This document shows positions 44,634 through 53,840 of a DNA stretch of 64,000 nucleotides, one piece after another. The position numbers and the translations under genes are program-made. Position 1 is the first letter of the stretch, and each line of letters begins with the position of its first letter. This stretch comes from DMER64 sp049652385 (GTDB lineage Bacteria; Bacteroidota; Bacteroidia; Bacteroidales; UBA932). The stretch lies in the NCBI GenBank assembly GCA_049652385.1, contig JBASDX010000008.1, positions 1 through 64,000 on the forward strand, written 5' to 3'. Below the pieces are notes generated by a model. That model did not search any database and was not told the origin of the DNA. It worked only from the letters and a program-made list of their open reading frames with translations.

Positions 44634-45434
44634 CTACAGCATCCGGACCCAGACAAATTTCCACTCGTTACCCTGGTGTACCAAGGTTTTCCAGAAAATT
44701 TTTCTGGAAATAATTTGGTCTGTCAAGGGATCACGGTAGGAACAGGTGCTTTTGCCAATAGGTTGGACGGCAATTTTTTCACAGGTGTTTCTAAGCTCAG
44801 TTACAGAAGCATAGGGAACGTCTGTAAAAACATTCAAACCAATTTCAGATACATCTGCGTCATATAAAATGACACCGGACCTCTCCATTACCCATATATT
44901 AAAGGGCGTGTTTTGCACGAGCGGAACGATGATTTCTTCCAAAAGTTGGGCGGGCGAGAAAACTCCATTGATAAAACCCAATAATTGATCGTTGGTAAAA
45001 ATTGGGTGAATTTCCAGAACGGCAGCATAACCTTCGGCAATGTGAAACAAATTGCTGAGCAAGGGTTGTGGGGTGGAAAGAACCTGTACCATAATATCTT
45101 GATGACCTATATGGGCTCCCTGAATGGGGTAATATTCCGGGGGCTCTGTCATCAGAAGAATGGCTTGTGGTGTAATAAAACTATTTTCCCGTGTAAAACG
45201 GCAAGCTGCTTTTAAACGTTGCAACTGGAAACGAATGTCAGAAGTGTCGGCTGAAAGGGAAAGCTGTAAAGCAGCATTCGTAAGTTGCAGACTGAGGCTA
45301 TCCAAAGCTGCTTCTGTTTGATGAACGGCTGTTAAAAGAGCAGGCGGAAAATGGCGTTCCTGAGTTTGTTGACAAGATAATGCCGTTAACAAGGCAGCTG
45401 AAATCAAAAATTGAAAAATTCCTTTTCGTTTCAT
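44634..45434 (-). CDS. lipoprotein with cache/PAS-like ligand-sensing domain
   Basis: A 266-aa protein from the ATG at 45434, with lipobox ALSC at about residue 21; the longer open frame begins upstream without a signal peptide. The C-terminal part (about 130-260) has features of extracellular cache domains: a helix, YAAVLEIHPIF, GFINGVFSPAQLLEEII, then NIWVMERSGVILYDADVSEIGLNVF. These normally sit in front of a membrane helix and a transducer, but here the protein stops after the sensor and is lipid-anchored, so it may be a ligand-binding subunit for another protein. No partner is identified; it is divergent from the large M14 peptidase gene. Confidence 0.7.
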   Translation of the reverse strand: MKRKGIFQFLISAALLTALSCQQTQERHFPPALLTAVHQTEAALDSLSLQLTNAALQLSLSADTSDIRFQLQRLKAACRFTRENSFITPQAILLMTEPPEYYPIQGAHIGHQDIMVQVLSTPQPLLSNLFHIAEGYAAVLEIHPIFTNDQLLGFINGVFSPAQLLEEIIVPLVQNTPFNIWVMERSGVILYDADVSEIGLNVFTDVPYASVTELRNTCEKIAVQPIGKSTCSYRDPLTDQIISRKIFWKTLVHQGNEWKFVWVRML

Positions 45435-45489
45435 AACAGTACTAAGATAGAGTTTTTCTTTATATTTGAATAACCTCAAATTTGTAAGT

Positions 45490-48060
45490 ATGAGAAAATG
45501 GTTCATCAGTATCCTGGTATTGTTTTTTACGAACAGTTTCCTTTTTGCACAAGGTCAGGAAACATCCTGGTTCTTCCCTAAGGGTGTGGAAAAAATGAAT
45601 AATGAAATCCCGGCTCCACAGGATTTCTTTGGTTTTCAAATAGGTGCCCGACACCTTACGTACGATCAGATACTCATGTACGTGAGGCATCTGGACAAGA
45701 TATCTCCCCGGGTTCAATTGATTGAAAACGGGTATACGTATGAGAAAAACCCCATTGCGTATGTAATCATCAGTGCTCCGGAAAATATGACTCGGTTGGA
45801 GGATATAAGGCTGGAGCAGTTGAAACTGGCCGATCCGGCAGTCTCGGCAAGTTTGGATTTGGACAAGATGCCTTTGGTCAATTGGCTGGGGTACAGCGTG
45901 CATGGCAACGAAGCCTCGGGCATGAATGCCTCGGCCCTTGTGGCTTATGCGCTGGCTGCGTCAGAGGACCCCATGGTGATGGACATGCTGGAGAAGAATG
46001 TCATTATCTTGCAACCGGCGTTGAATCCCGATGGAAGCCAAAGGTACGCGGGTTGGGTGAATGCTAATCTTTCGCTGGCCGGAGTGACGGATCCTAATAC
46101 CAGAGAGTTTAGGGAACCGGCGCCCAGTAGCCGTACCAACCATTATTGGTTCGACCTGAACCGGGACTGGCTGTTGGCACAACATCCGGAAAGCCGCTCG
46201 CGGCTGGAAATTTTTCACCAATGGCTGCCAACCATGTTGAACGATTATCACGAGCATGGCAGTTTCCTTTCCACATTTTTTTCTCCGGGTGTAAGGAGCC
46301 GTACGAATCTGTTGATTCCGGATGAAAATTGGGTGTTGACGGAAAAGGTGTCTGCCTATCATTCGGACATACTGGGTGAAATTAGCGTTATGCACTTTAC
46401 GAAAGAGAGCTACGATGATTTTTACCTGGGCAAAGGCTCTACATATCCCGATATTTTTGGAGCCATAGGCATTTTGTACGAACAGCCGAACCCGCGTGGC
46501 GTTTCCCGCACCTTGAACGATATGCATTACTCCCTGTCTTTCAGCACGCGTAATCAGGTGTTTAATTCTTTCAGTGCACTGAAAGCAGCGGTGGATATGA
46601 AGTATGAGATGCAGGATTTCCAGCGGAATTATTTTACAAAATGTCATAAACAAGCTGCAAAAGAGCCGGTACAGGCGTATGTGTTTGGTACGCAGGAAGA
46701 CGTATCGTTAAGCCGGGAGATGTACCGCATGTTGGCGGCCCATAATATTGACGTGTACGGAATGTCCAAAGAAGTAATCCTGGATGGCAGAACATACAAG
46801 CCCGGCAGCGCCTGGGTAGTACCGGTTAAACAGACGGGTTATGCCGTCATCAAAACCTTGTTTGAGCGGGTGGATACGTTCCAGGATACGGTCTTTTACG
46901 ATATTTCTGCATGGACTGCCTCCCTGGCTATGAACTTGCCGCATGCGGGAGTCAAAGATACAAAAGGGTTGTTGGGCGGTCGGATAGCCTCTGAAGAAGC
47001 GTTCGGAACAGGAATGCCTGCAGACATTCCTCTGTCCCATTACGCTTATTTGATAGAAACCACCGATTTTTATAACTATACGTTGCTTTATACTTTGATG
47101 GATAAGGGCGTATTCCTGCGGGTGGCTGACCAACCGTTTTCGTATAGGGTAAACGGACAGGAAAAGGAATTCCGGGCAGGTACGGTCCTGGTAGCCGTTG
47201 GCCAACAAAAATTATCACCCCAAGTATTGCACCAACTGATAGTAACATCTTGCGAACAATACAAAGGGGCTTCCATTGGGATTCATAGTGTAGAAGCCGG
47301 TTTGAGTACCGGAGGCATGGATTTGGGCAGCAACCGTTTTCGTATGATAACCAAGCCTTCCGTAGCTTTGTTGACAGACAGGGGAGCAACGTATGGGGTG
47401 GTAGGAGAATTTTGGCACCTTTTTGACAGTCGCCTGGGGATTCCCGTTTCTTTGATAGAAGCCGATGCGGTCAGGGATTTTTCCGGATATAATGTTTTGA
47501 TTGTAGCAGGAAATATTTCTTTAACAAAGGCCGCCCAAGAACGTTTGCAAGAGTGGAGCAGCCGGCCGGGCAATACCTTTGTGGCTGTGGGTGCAGGATA
47601 CCGCACGTTGAATGAGATAGGTGTTTCTCAAATCAAACACGTGCCGAGGCAAACCGAAGCTTCTGCAGCGGCAGGCGGCACGTACGAAGAGTCCCTGGGA
47701 CAAAGGGCCTCGTCCCGGGTAAACGGAGTCATTTTGGAAGCGGCCCCGGACAGCACGCATCCGCTGGCCTTTGGTGCTGTATTGCCAACGGTGCCTTTGT
47801 TTAAAAACAGCGATATGGTAGTGGCCGAACCCCGCAGCCGTTTTGGTGTACCGGTACGTTATACACCACTACTACTTATGAGTGGCTATTTGCAAAAGAG
47901 GTATATGGAAGATTATTCGGGAACACCGGCTGTTCTTGTAGCTCGCGGCGTTGTCTTTTTTGCCGACAATCCGGTCTTTCGTGCGTACTGGCACGGCAGC
48001 ACCCGACTGTTTTTAAACAGTATCTTCTACAGGGAATTGCTGCCGATGGGAGCGCTGTAG
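45490..48060 (+). CDS. large M14 family zinc carboxypeptidase, secreted
   Basis: An 856-aa protein from the ATG at 45490 with signal peptide ending FLFAQG. The N-terminal M14 domain (about 50-390) has zinc ligands in YSVHGNEASG and NDYHEHGS and a probable catalytic Glu in GILYEQPNPRG. The C-terminal half includes a segment like class I glutamine-amidotransferase folds (YNVLIVAGNISLT and VAVGAGYRT), a common architecture in Bacteroidota. It is distinct from the 590-aa M14 protein at 37691. A TATATTTG element at 45461-45468, 21 nt before the ATG, is a candidate -7 box. Confidence 0.93.
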   Translation: MRKWFISILVLFFTNSFLFAQGQETSWFFPKGVEKMNNEIPAPQDFFGFQIGARHLTYDQILMYVRHLDKISPRVQLIENGYTYEKNPIAYVIISAPENMTRLEDIRLEQLKLADPAVSASLDLDKMPLVNWLGYSVHGNEASGMNASALVAYALAASEDPMVMDMLEKNVIILQPALNPDGSQRYAGWVNANLSLAGVTDPNTREFREPAPSSRTNHYWFDLNRDWLLAQHPESRSRLEIFHQWLPTMLNDYHEHGSFLSTFFSPGVRSRTNLLIPDENWVLTEKVSAYHSDILGEISVMHFTKESYDDFYLGKGSTYPDIFGAIGILYEQPNPRGVSRTLNDMHYSLSFSTRNQVFNSFSALKAAVDMKYEMQDFQRNYFTKCHKQAAKEPVQAYVFGTQEDVSLSREMYRMLAAHNIDVYGMSKEVILDGRTYKPGSAWVVPVKQTGYAVIKTLFERVDTFQDTVFYDISAWTASLAMNLPHAGVKDTKGLLGGRIASEEAFGTGMPADIPLSHYAYLIETTDFYNYTLLYTLMDKGVFLRVADQPFSYRVNGQEKEFRAGTVLVAVGQQKLSPQVLHQLIVTSCEQYKGASIGIHSVEAGLSTGGMDLGSNRFRMITKPSVALLTDRGATYGVVGEFWHLFDSRLGIPVSLIEADAVRDFSGYNVLIVAGNISLTKAAQERLQEWSSRPGNTFVAVGAGYRTLNEIGVSQIKHVPRQTEASAAAGGTYEESLGQRASSRVNGVILEAAPDSTHPLAFGAVLPTVPLFKNSDMVVAEPRSRFGVPVRYTPLLLMSGYLQKRYMEDYSGTPAVLVARGVVFFADNPVFRAYWHGSTRLFLNSIFYRELLPMGAL

Positions 48061-48106
48061 CTCAACGACATGTTTTGACGTAGTGCCTGATTATCTTACG
48101 GGCATT

Positions 48107-48181
48107 ATGTTGCTATTTATTATTATAGTGATAGGGTGCCTGGGAGATGGGCTGCTTATGCTTTTTGAAAAAAGGAAGTAA
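48107..48181 (+). CDS. possible 24-aa single-helix membrane peptide
   Basis: ATG at 48107 to TAA at 48181 encodes 24 residues: hydrophobic MLLFIIIVIGCLGDGLLMLF followed by EKRK, which is one membrane-helix length plus a positive tail. No homologue is recognised and no clear ribosome-binding signal is seen; Bacteroidota rarely show one. It could easily be chance in AT-rich DNA, but composition and the clean basic end are typical of small membrane proteins. Confidence 0.25.
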   Translation: MLLFIIIVIGCLGDGLLMLFEKRK

Positions 48182-48202
48182 AGATTTTAACGAGCAAATT
48201 TT

Positions 48203-48436
48203 TTACTTCAGCAGCCTTACGAAATACTCGTCGTAAAACTCAAAGCCGCCCAGGTGTCTGATCCTTAACGTGTCGTTGTGTAGCCGGTAGGGGTATTTTG
48301 TATCATAATCAATGCCGTAAAGGGTTATGATCTGGTCTTCCGGAGTCGGATATTCTTCCTTATTTCCAAGGTCTTGTGTTTTACTATGCGTCAAAAGAGT
48401 GTAAAAAATTGTATATATTTGCCTTACGCGTTCCAC
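48203..48436 (-). pseudogene. remnant of a decayed gene (C-terminal fragment)
   Basis: A 77-codon frame on the minus strand. The last 55 or so residues (EEYPTPEDQIITLYGIDYD... to FEFYDEYFVRLLK) have a normal protein composition and read like the C-terminal strands of a small beta-barrel or lipocalin-like protein. The first 20 codons run antisense through the promoter of the neighbouring lipoprotein and do not look genuine. It is best explained as the 3' end of a gene whose 5' part has been lost; a real small protein is the alternative. Confidence 0.3.
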
Positions 48437-48456
48437 TATTTAATAAAAGAATCATC

Positions 48457-49506
48457 ATGAACGCACAGAGAATAACAAAAGCAATTGTAACAACAGTGTT
48501 GGGTGTGGCGGCCACACTCATGCTTACGGGATGCCCGTGGTACGATCAGGATTACTCTTTTGATTTTGATTTTATTGTAACGGATACCCCAAAAAATCTT
48601 GAAAAACTGAATACAGCATACGATGATTACAACGCTGTAGCGCCGTATTTTCTGGACAGGTACGACTTCTTTTTTTCAACGAACAGGAACAGTCAGGGGG
48701 TAGACTTTGATATCATTTGTGTGCCTTTGGATATATCGTACCATAGAAAAAAAGATTTAACAAACATTTCTTTTTTGGAAGATCCGGTACTTAGCGAAGT
48801 ACATGAAGATTTGCTGTCTAGAGCAAATAATGGCTCTGACCAGCTGGGCCCCAATTTTCTACTTAAAAAAGAAGGTTACCATTATTTTTTCTACGCAGAC
48901 GATGAAGTAGGAAATTTTGATATTAAATTTATATATGGCAAGGCTGATAATTTGTGGGGATTTAAGGATTCGCAATCTTTGGAAGGACCGTTTGAGGCCT
49001 CGCTTGTGAATTCGGCATACGATGACCTGTATCCTGCTTTTGATAAAGATGGTAACATATTGGTCTTTTGCAGCAATCGGGAAGACGGAACGACTTTCAA
49101 TATTTATGAAATAAATCTGGCGGATCTGGGGGTTGGTGCAGAACGGGTATTACATGAGGTATTGGATGCCGAACCAACAGAAGCAGAAAAGGTGGCCGTG
49201 TTATCTTCTCAGGGGAATGACAAATGCCCCTTTTTGCTCGGAAATACTCTTGTCTTTGCATCGGACAGAGAAAGCGGGAGGGGAGGTTATGATTTGTATT
49301 ATGCCCGGCGTACCGGAAATACATGGAGTAATCCGGTTTCTTTTGGCAATGTCATAAATTCAGAGTACAATGAATACAGACCTATGCTGGTATGCTTGTT
49401 CCCATATTACAGCGTATTACTGTTCTTTTCTTCCGACAGGCCCGGTGGCAAAGGAGGGTACGATTTGTATTGCGTAGATGTAACAGAGCTGTTTAAAGAA
49501 CTTTAA
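48457..49506 (+). CDS. PD40/WD40-like beta-propeller lipoprotein
   Basis: A 349-aa protein from the ATG at 48457 with lipobox LTGC (about residue 27). Repeats of the PD40 (TolB-like) type are visible: LYPAFDKDGNILVFCSNRE, LVFASDRESGRGGYDLYYARR and LFFSSDRPGGKGGYDLYCVDV, each with the S(D/N)R and GGYDLY core. This suggests a propeller that binds a partner protein or glycan in the periplasm or at the surface. No catalytic residues are recognised. It is convergent with the amidase gene across 33 nt. Confidence 0.88.
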   Translation: MNAQRITKAIVTTVLGVAATLMLTGCPWYDQDYSFDFDFIVTDTPKNLEKLNTAYDDYNAVAPYFLDRYDFFFSTNRNSQGVDFDIICVPLDISYHRKKDLTNISFLEDPVLSEVHEDLLSRANNGSDQLGPNFLLKKEGYHYFFYADDEVGNFDIKFIYGKADNLWGFKDSQSLEGPFEASLVNSAYDDLYPAFDKDGNILVFCSNREDGTTFNIYEINLADLGVGAERVLHEVLDAEPTEAEKVAVLSSQGNDKCPFLLGNTLVFASDRESGRGGYDLYYARRTGNTWSNPVSFGNVINSEYNEYRPMLVCLFPYYSVLLFFSSDRPGGKGGYDLYCVDVTELFKEL

Positions 49507-49539
49507 ATAAAAGCTTTAAGTTTATTCACTTAGTACCCG

Positions 49540-51153
49540 TTACAGGTACGCCTGCGGGAGTTGTCTGACGCGGGTAAACTGTTCAAAAAGGTATGATACG
49601 CTAAGCAATTTGTGGTCTTCAAACGAGCGGGCCACGAAAGTAAGACCTGTGGGACCTCCTTTCTCTGTATAGCCCATGGGTACTATGGCACACGGGAAAT
49701 TGGCCAGGGCTGCGTAGCTGGCTTCAAAATTGTCTATGGATAAAATAAAATCCAGGTTGTATGCGTTCATGGGTGTTTCAAAATACCGTTTTCCTTCGCT
49801 TTGCAGACGTTCCCTAACTGTGGCCAACTCTTCTGCCGTAAGTTCCATTTGGGCCATTTCTTCAAAAGTCTCCTGGCCGTACGGTACTCTAACCTCGCGA
49901 TCTTTGTTGTTGTAGTCTACAATTTCTGCAATAGAACGTACAGTAATATTCTCCGAGGCGTATTGTTCCAGATAAGCAGGTAAGTCTACCCTCATGTCAC
50001 CGCTTAATAAGGTGCCAAATCCTTCTGTGTTGATTTTTACGGGCTCAAATGTTATAACGGTTCCTCCAAGGCTTTCAATGATTTCTGTTTGTTGTTTGTA
50101 AAGAGGATTTTGCAAGAAATTTTTGTTGGCGCCAAACCGCAAACCGGCCAACGGATGCTCTTCTGAAATTACCGGGAGGTTCAGGTAGGTATCGTCGTTT
50201 GTCATAGCAGCCATTAAAATGGCGTTATCTATAACAAAGCCGGACATGGGACCGGGAGTATCCAGCGTGCCTGCCAGCGGAACACATCCGCCTCTGTCCA
50301 GCAGTCCAACCGTAGGTTTAAGAGCTGCTAACGAACTCTTGCCGGATGGGGATAAAATGGACCCGGATGTTTCTGTACCGATAGTGACGGCGGCATAACC
50401 GGCTGCCATAGCCACTCCGCTTCCGGAACTGGAGCCTCCTGTATCGTAAATTCTTCTTCCGTAAGCATTCAGCGTTTGCCCACCTACGGCACTATATCCG
50501 TTTGGACCTACTTCAAAGATATAATTGGCCCATTCCGTCAGGTTTGTTTTACCTAATATTATGCCACCGTTGGCTTTTATATTCGCTATCAGAGCAGCAT
50601 CTTCCGTATAATTCTCTTGCAGAATATGTGCACCGGCAGTAGTAGGCATTCCGGACACTCCAATATTGTCTTTGACCAGAATGGGTATGCCGTATATGGG
50701 ATGAGAGCCGGGAGCCTTGTCCCTTGCACGTGCTTCTTTCACGGCATTGGGATTGATGGCGATAATGGCATTGAGCAGGGTTTCTTTGTTGTTTTCAAAT
50801 TTGGCAATCCTGTACAAATACCATTGCGTAAGCTTCTCATACGTAAGAGTACCTTCTTGAATATGTTTCTGAAGAGTAGGTATGTCTTGTCCCAAGATGT
50901 AAGGCTTCAATTGCTCGTATGCTTCTTCGGAAAAATGCTTGATTTGCGGTTGCAGGGATTCCCACAGTTTGTTTTTATCCAGGACTTTTGACTGGATAAG
51001 TTTGTACCGCATTCGGACTAGCTCATGCGTGGCGTTTTCAGCAAGTTCCTGACTTTCGTCGTATGGAACCCACGGTTCAATAACCGTTTTTGGAGTTTGG
51101 TTACATGCGTTAAGCATTCCTATTAGTAAAAGAGGTAAAATGTGTTTTTTCAT
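49540..51153 (-). CDS. amidase signature family enzyme, lipoprotein
   Basis: A 537-aa exported protein with lipobox LNAC (Cys17). The amidase-signature catalytic set is complete: Lys in PILVKDN, cis-Ser in GGSSSGSGVA and nucleophilic Ser in GTETSGSIL. It hydrolyses C-N bonds of amides; the natural substrate is unknown. About 130 residues precede the core, longer than minimal amidases, as in exported peptide-amidase-like members of the family. It is probably monocistronic. Confidence 0.93.
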   Translation of the reverse strand: MKKHILPLLLIGMLNACNQTPKTVIEPWVPYDESQELAENATHELVRMRYKLIQSKVLDKNKLWESLQPQIKHFSEEAYEQLKPYILGQDIPTLQKHIQEGTLTYEKLTQWYLYRIAKFENNKETLLNAIIAINPNAVKEARARDKAPGSHPIYGIPILVKDNIGVSGMPTTAGAHILQENYTEDAALIANIKANGGIILGKTNLTEWANYIFEVGPNGYSAVGGQTLNAYGRRIYDTGGSSSGSGVAMAAGYAAVTIGTETSGSILSPSGKSSLAALKPTVGLLDRGGCVPLAGTLDTPGPMSGFVIDNAILMAAMTNDDTYLNLPVISEEHPLAGLRFGANKNFLQNPLYKQQTEIIESLGGTVITFEPVKINTEGFGTLLSGDMRVDLPAYLEQYASENITVRSIAEIVDYNNKDREVRVPYGQETFEEMAQMELTAEELATVRERLQSEGKRYFETPMNAYNLDFILSIDNFEASYAALANFPCAIVPMGYTEKGGPTGLTFVARSFEDHKLLSVSYLFEQFTRVRQLPQAYL

Positions 51154-51193
51154 AATACGTAAAAATAACAGAAAATATTGAGTTTTTCTATTT

Positions 51194-51218
51194 ACCTACG
51201 ACACAGTTTGGCGTAGGT
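51194..51218. repeat. short inverted repeat upstream of the amidase gene
   Basis: ACCTACG (51194-51200) pairs with CGTAGGT (51212-51218) around an 11-nt loop. It lies 41 nt before the amidase start codon. The loop and 3' arm (CACAGTTTGGCGTAG) resemble sequences at about 112-126 and 48068-48083. Confidence 0.45.
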
Positions 51219-51333
51219 GGGTATTATGTTTGAACCAAAAATTAATAAATTATAACCTATAACAAGATAAAAACGACTGAAAATGAAGTGAAGGAGTAGA
51301 AAAAAAAGAAAATCGTTATATTTATACACAATT

Positions 51334-51654
51334 ATGAAAAGCATCCATATAGGAAGTATTATTGAACAAAAAGTTAAGGAGCAAAAGATAAATATCTCTG
51401 ATTTTGCAAAACTTATCAATCGCTCCAGAACAACTGTTTATGACATTTTTCAAAGAAAAAGCATTGATATTGACCTATTGCTTGTTATTTCAAAGGCACT
51501 GGATTTTGACTTTTTGACGGAAATTTATGTTCCTCAAAATAAAAATAAACAGGAAAAAAAATACTTTGTGGCTATTGAAGTCGATCCCAGTGAATTACCG
51601 GCAGCATGTCTTCAAGCAACTACAAAAAAAATAATCTTTTGTTCAGATACATAA
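51334..51654 (+). CDS. small XRE-family DNA-binding protein
   Basis: A 106-aa protein with a Cro/C1-type helix-turn-helix near residues 8-62 (IIEQKVKEQKINISDFAKLI, then SRTTVYDIFQRKSIDIDLLLVISKAL) and a short C-terminal tail. It probably binds DNA as a dimer. It may control itself or the TPR-kinase gene 90 nt downstream, where a palindrome lies at 51719-51730. Its promoter region shares the element TATATTTATACA with that of mscL. Confidence 0.85.
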   Translation: MKSIHIGSIIEQKVKEQKINISDFAKLINRSRTTVYDIFQRKSIDIDLLLVISKALDFDFLTEIYVPQNKNKQEKKYFVAIEVDPSELPAACLQATTKKIIFCSDT

Positions 51655-51718
51655 ACAGTTGTGTCAAAAAATTTAAACACTTATCATTAGGTTTTTAATA
51701 GGAATTTCGCCAATTTTA

Positions 51719-51730
51719 AGGAATATTCCT
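51719..51730. promoter_or_regulatory. 12-bp palindrome upstream of the TPR-LytS kinase gene
   Basis: AGGAATATTCCT is a perfect palindrome 13 nt before the kinase ATG; a further TAGGAAT at 51699-51705 lies 13 nt upstream of it in direct orientation with its first half. It is a candidate operator for the LytTR regulator or the XRE protein encoded on either side. Confidence 0.4.
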
Positions 51731-51743
51731 AAATCATAACTTG

Positions 51744-53840
51744 ATGAAAAAAACTGTTTTTTTTAGGATTTTCGTCCTGCTTCAATTTATCCTTCACGTG
51801 AACGTTTCTTATGCAGAGCCACATGTGATAGACTCTTTAAAAAGAGCCTTGGAACTGGCTCAAGCTGACACATCAAAGGTTATAATATTCAGCAAATTGG
51901 CGGACAGGTTAGAAGATTTTTCTGAGTATCATGATAGTAAAAAATACGCAGAAGAAGGGATAGCCCTGGCAAAACAAATAAAGTTTGCCTACGGAGAAGG
52001 CATTTGTTATAACAGTAAGGGACATGCATACTTGGGATTGAGCGATATAGATTCAGCCTGGTATTGCTACAATAGGTTCTATGAAATTGCCTCAACAAAA
52101 CTGAAGGACTCTTTGCTGAAAGCAAAAGCTATGGACAATATAGCTGTTGTATATGTGCATAAAGGAGACTTGGAGAAAGCACTGCATTATAGGACTCGTT
52201 CCACTGCCATTTACCAGGAGTTGGGTGAAAAGAAATTGTTGGCAAATGGAAATATGTGGTTAGGGAATATCTATAAAGAGAAAAAAGATTTGACAGAAGC
52301 CATCAGATACTACATGTTGGCCAAAAAATACTGTGAAGAACTGGGAGACGAGAGTGTTCTTCCTTATGTGCTTATTAACCTGTCTGCTGTGTATACAGCC
52401 ATTGACGAACATGAAGAAGCCATAGATTATGCAAAGCAAACCATGGCTTTGTTTGAAAAGTTGGGAAGTAAAAGCGGGCAAGCGATTACTTTGTTCAGGG
52501 TGTCGTATTCTTTAATGCAAACAAACCGGTATGAAGAAGCTCTTGAAAATCTTTTACTGGCAGAAAGTATTTTCACTTCTATTGGGGACAGATATTTTTT
52601 AAGTCTGGTTTATAACAGACTGGCACTTATTTATTCACGTTGGGAGCAGTGGGATAAAGCCGAATGGTATTACAAAAAAGCAATGGCCTATCCCGAGGAA
52701 ACGGAACGTTTTCCGGATTTGGTAAACATATATCATGGTTTGGCTTCAATGTATATGATGAAAAGGGATTACCGGAAATCTCTTGAATATTTCAGAAAAA
52801 CGGAGCAAATATACAATCACTTGAATGATAAGACGCCCATAAGGAATATGTATTACAATTACATCACCTTGTTTGCCGGATTAAACCAGCCGGACAGCGT
52901 AGATTTTTACGTAAGCAAGCAAAAGGCAATAACGGATACGCTTATTCGTCAGAGTACAAACAGAGCTGTTGAGGATCTCCAAGCCAAATACGATGCGGAG
53001 AAAAAGGCAAAAGACCTGGCTCTTGTGGCCTTGGAAATTGAAAAAAAGCATCTGATATCTTTAATAACAGTTGCTGTATTATCTATATTATTTTTGATAA
53101 GTGGAGTTGTGTTTTTGGTTTTTACCAATAAAAAACAAAAAGAAAGAGCCCTTCTTAAACAGACTGCGGCAGATTTGAATAGATTGTTAATGGAAACGCA
53201 TATGAAGGCGTTGAATTTTCAGCTCAATCCCCATTTCATTTTTAATTGCGTCCACACGGTAGAATACTTGCTTAGTGAGCAAAAAACAGAAGAATCGATT
53301 GTCTGTTTAAGACAATTTTCCAACCTTACCCGGCTCATGTTGGAAAGTATGTCCAAAGAGTATATTCCTTTGGAAAAAGAATTGCAGATTATTACTTTTT
53401 ATATGGATTTAGAAAAAAGAAGATCTGTGGCTCCATTTACTTACTCTATAGACTGGGATGCCTCTGTAGATATACAAGAAATCAATGTTCCACCCCTTAT
53501 TTTACAGCCTTTTATAGAGAATTCCATTAAGCATGGATTTGTGCCGGATAAGAAGTCCTATGAAATCAATTTGTACTTCAGCATAGACCGGGACAAACTG
53601 ATATGTCATATTAGAGATAACGGTATTGGCTATTCTGTGAGTCTGAATGAAGTGCGACAAGTATCGGGCTTCAAAAAAGAGTCCTTGGGGTTAAAACTAA
53701 CAGAGGATAGGCTGAGTGTAATTCGTCAATTGTACGATACGCCTGCCGCCCATTTTCATATTGAAGACATAATGAACAAAGACAATCAAACGGAAGGTAC
53801 CCTGGTTTTGTTGTCTTTACCTTATAATTATGCGGCATGA
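51744..53840 (+). CDS. TPR-repeat sensor histidine kinase of the LytS/YehU type
   Basis: A 698-aa protein from the ATG at 51744 (the preceding TTG is less likely). A signal peptide ending VSYA exports a large periplasmic domain of tetratricopeptide repeats (about 40-400, such as AKAMDNIAVVYVHKGDLEKAL). A short coiled stretch leads to a membrane helix near 430-452, then a His_kinase domain with phospho-accepting His497 in QLNPHFIFN and an ATPase domain with PFIENSIKHGF and RDNGIGY. It should phosphorylate the LytTR regulator whose gene overlaps by 4 nt (ATGA). The TPR domain probably senses a protein or peptide. Confidence 0.94.
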   Translation: MKKTVFFRIFVLLQFILHVNVSYAEPHVIDSLKRALELAQADTSKVIIFSKLADRLEDFSEYHDSKKYAEEGIALAKQIKFAYGEGICYNSKGHAYLGLSDIDSAWYCYNRFYEIASTKLKDSLLKAKAMDNIAVVYVHKGDLEKALHYRTRSTAIYQELGEKKLLANGNMWLGNIYKEKKDLTEAIRYYMLAKKYCEELGDESVLPYVLINLSAVYTAIDEHEEAIDYAKQTMALFEKLGSKSGQAITLFRVSYSLMQTNRYEEALENLLLAESIFTSIGDRYFLSLVYNRLALIYSRWEQWDKAEWYYKKAMAYPEETERFPDLVNIYHGLASMYMMKRDYRKSLEYFRKTEQIYNHLNDKTPIRNMYYNYITLFAGLNQPDSVDFYVSKQKAITDTLIRQSTNRAVEDLQAKYDAEKKAKDLALVALEIEKKHLISLITVAVLSILFLISGVVFLVFTNKKQKERALLKQTAADLNRLLMETHMKALNFQLNPHFIFNCVHTVEYLLSEQKTEESIVCLRQFSNLTRLMLESMSKEYIPLEKELQIITFYMDLEKRRSVAPFTYSIDWDASVDIQEINVPPLILQPFIENSIKHGFVPDKKSYEINLYFSIDRDKLICHIRDNGIGYSVSLNEVRQVSGFKKESLGLKLTEDRLSVIRQLYDTPAAHFHIEDIMNKDNQTEGTLVLLSLPYNYAA

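Larger units (their letters stand above)
48061..48456. other. gene-poor stretch between the M14 peptidase and the propeller lipoprotein
   Basis: No full-size gene is supported. It holds a possible 24-residue membrane peptide (48107-48181), a minus-strand fragment that looks like the C-terminus of a decayed gene (48203-48436), and a TATATTTG -7 type element at 48414-48421, 35 nt before the lipoprotein ATG. The beginning (48064-48085) resembles a motif in two other intergenic regions of the window. Confidence 0.6.
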
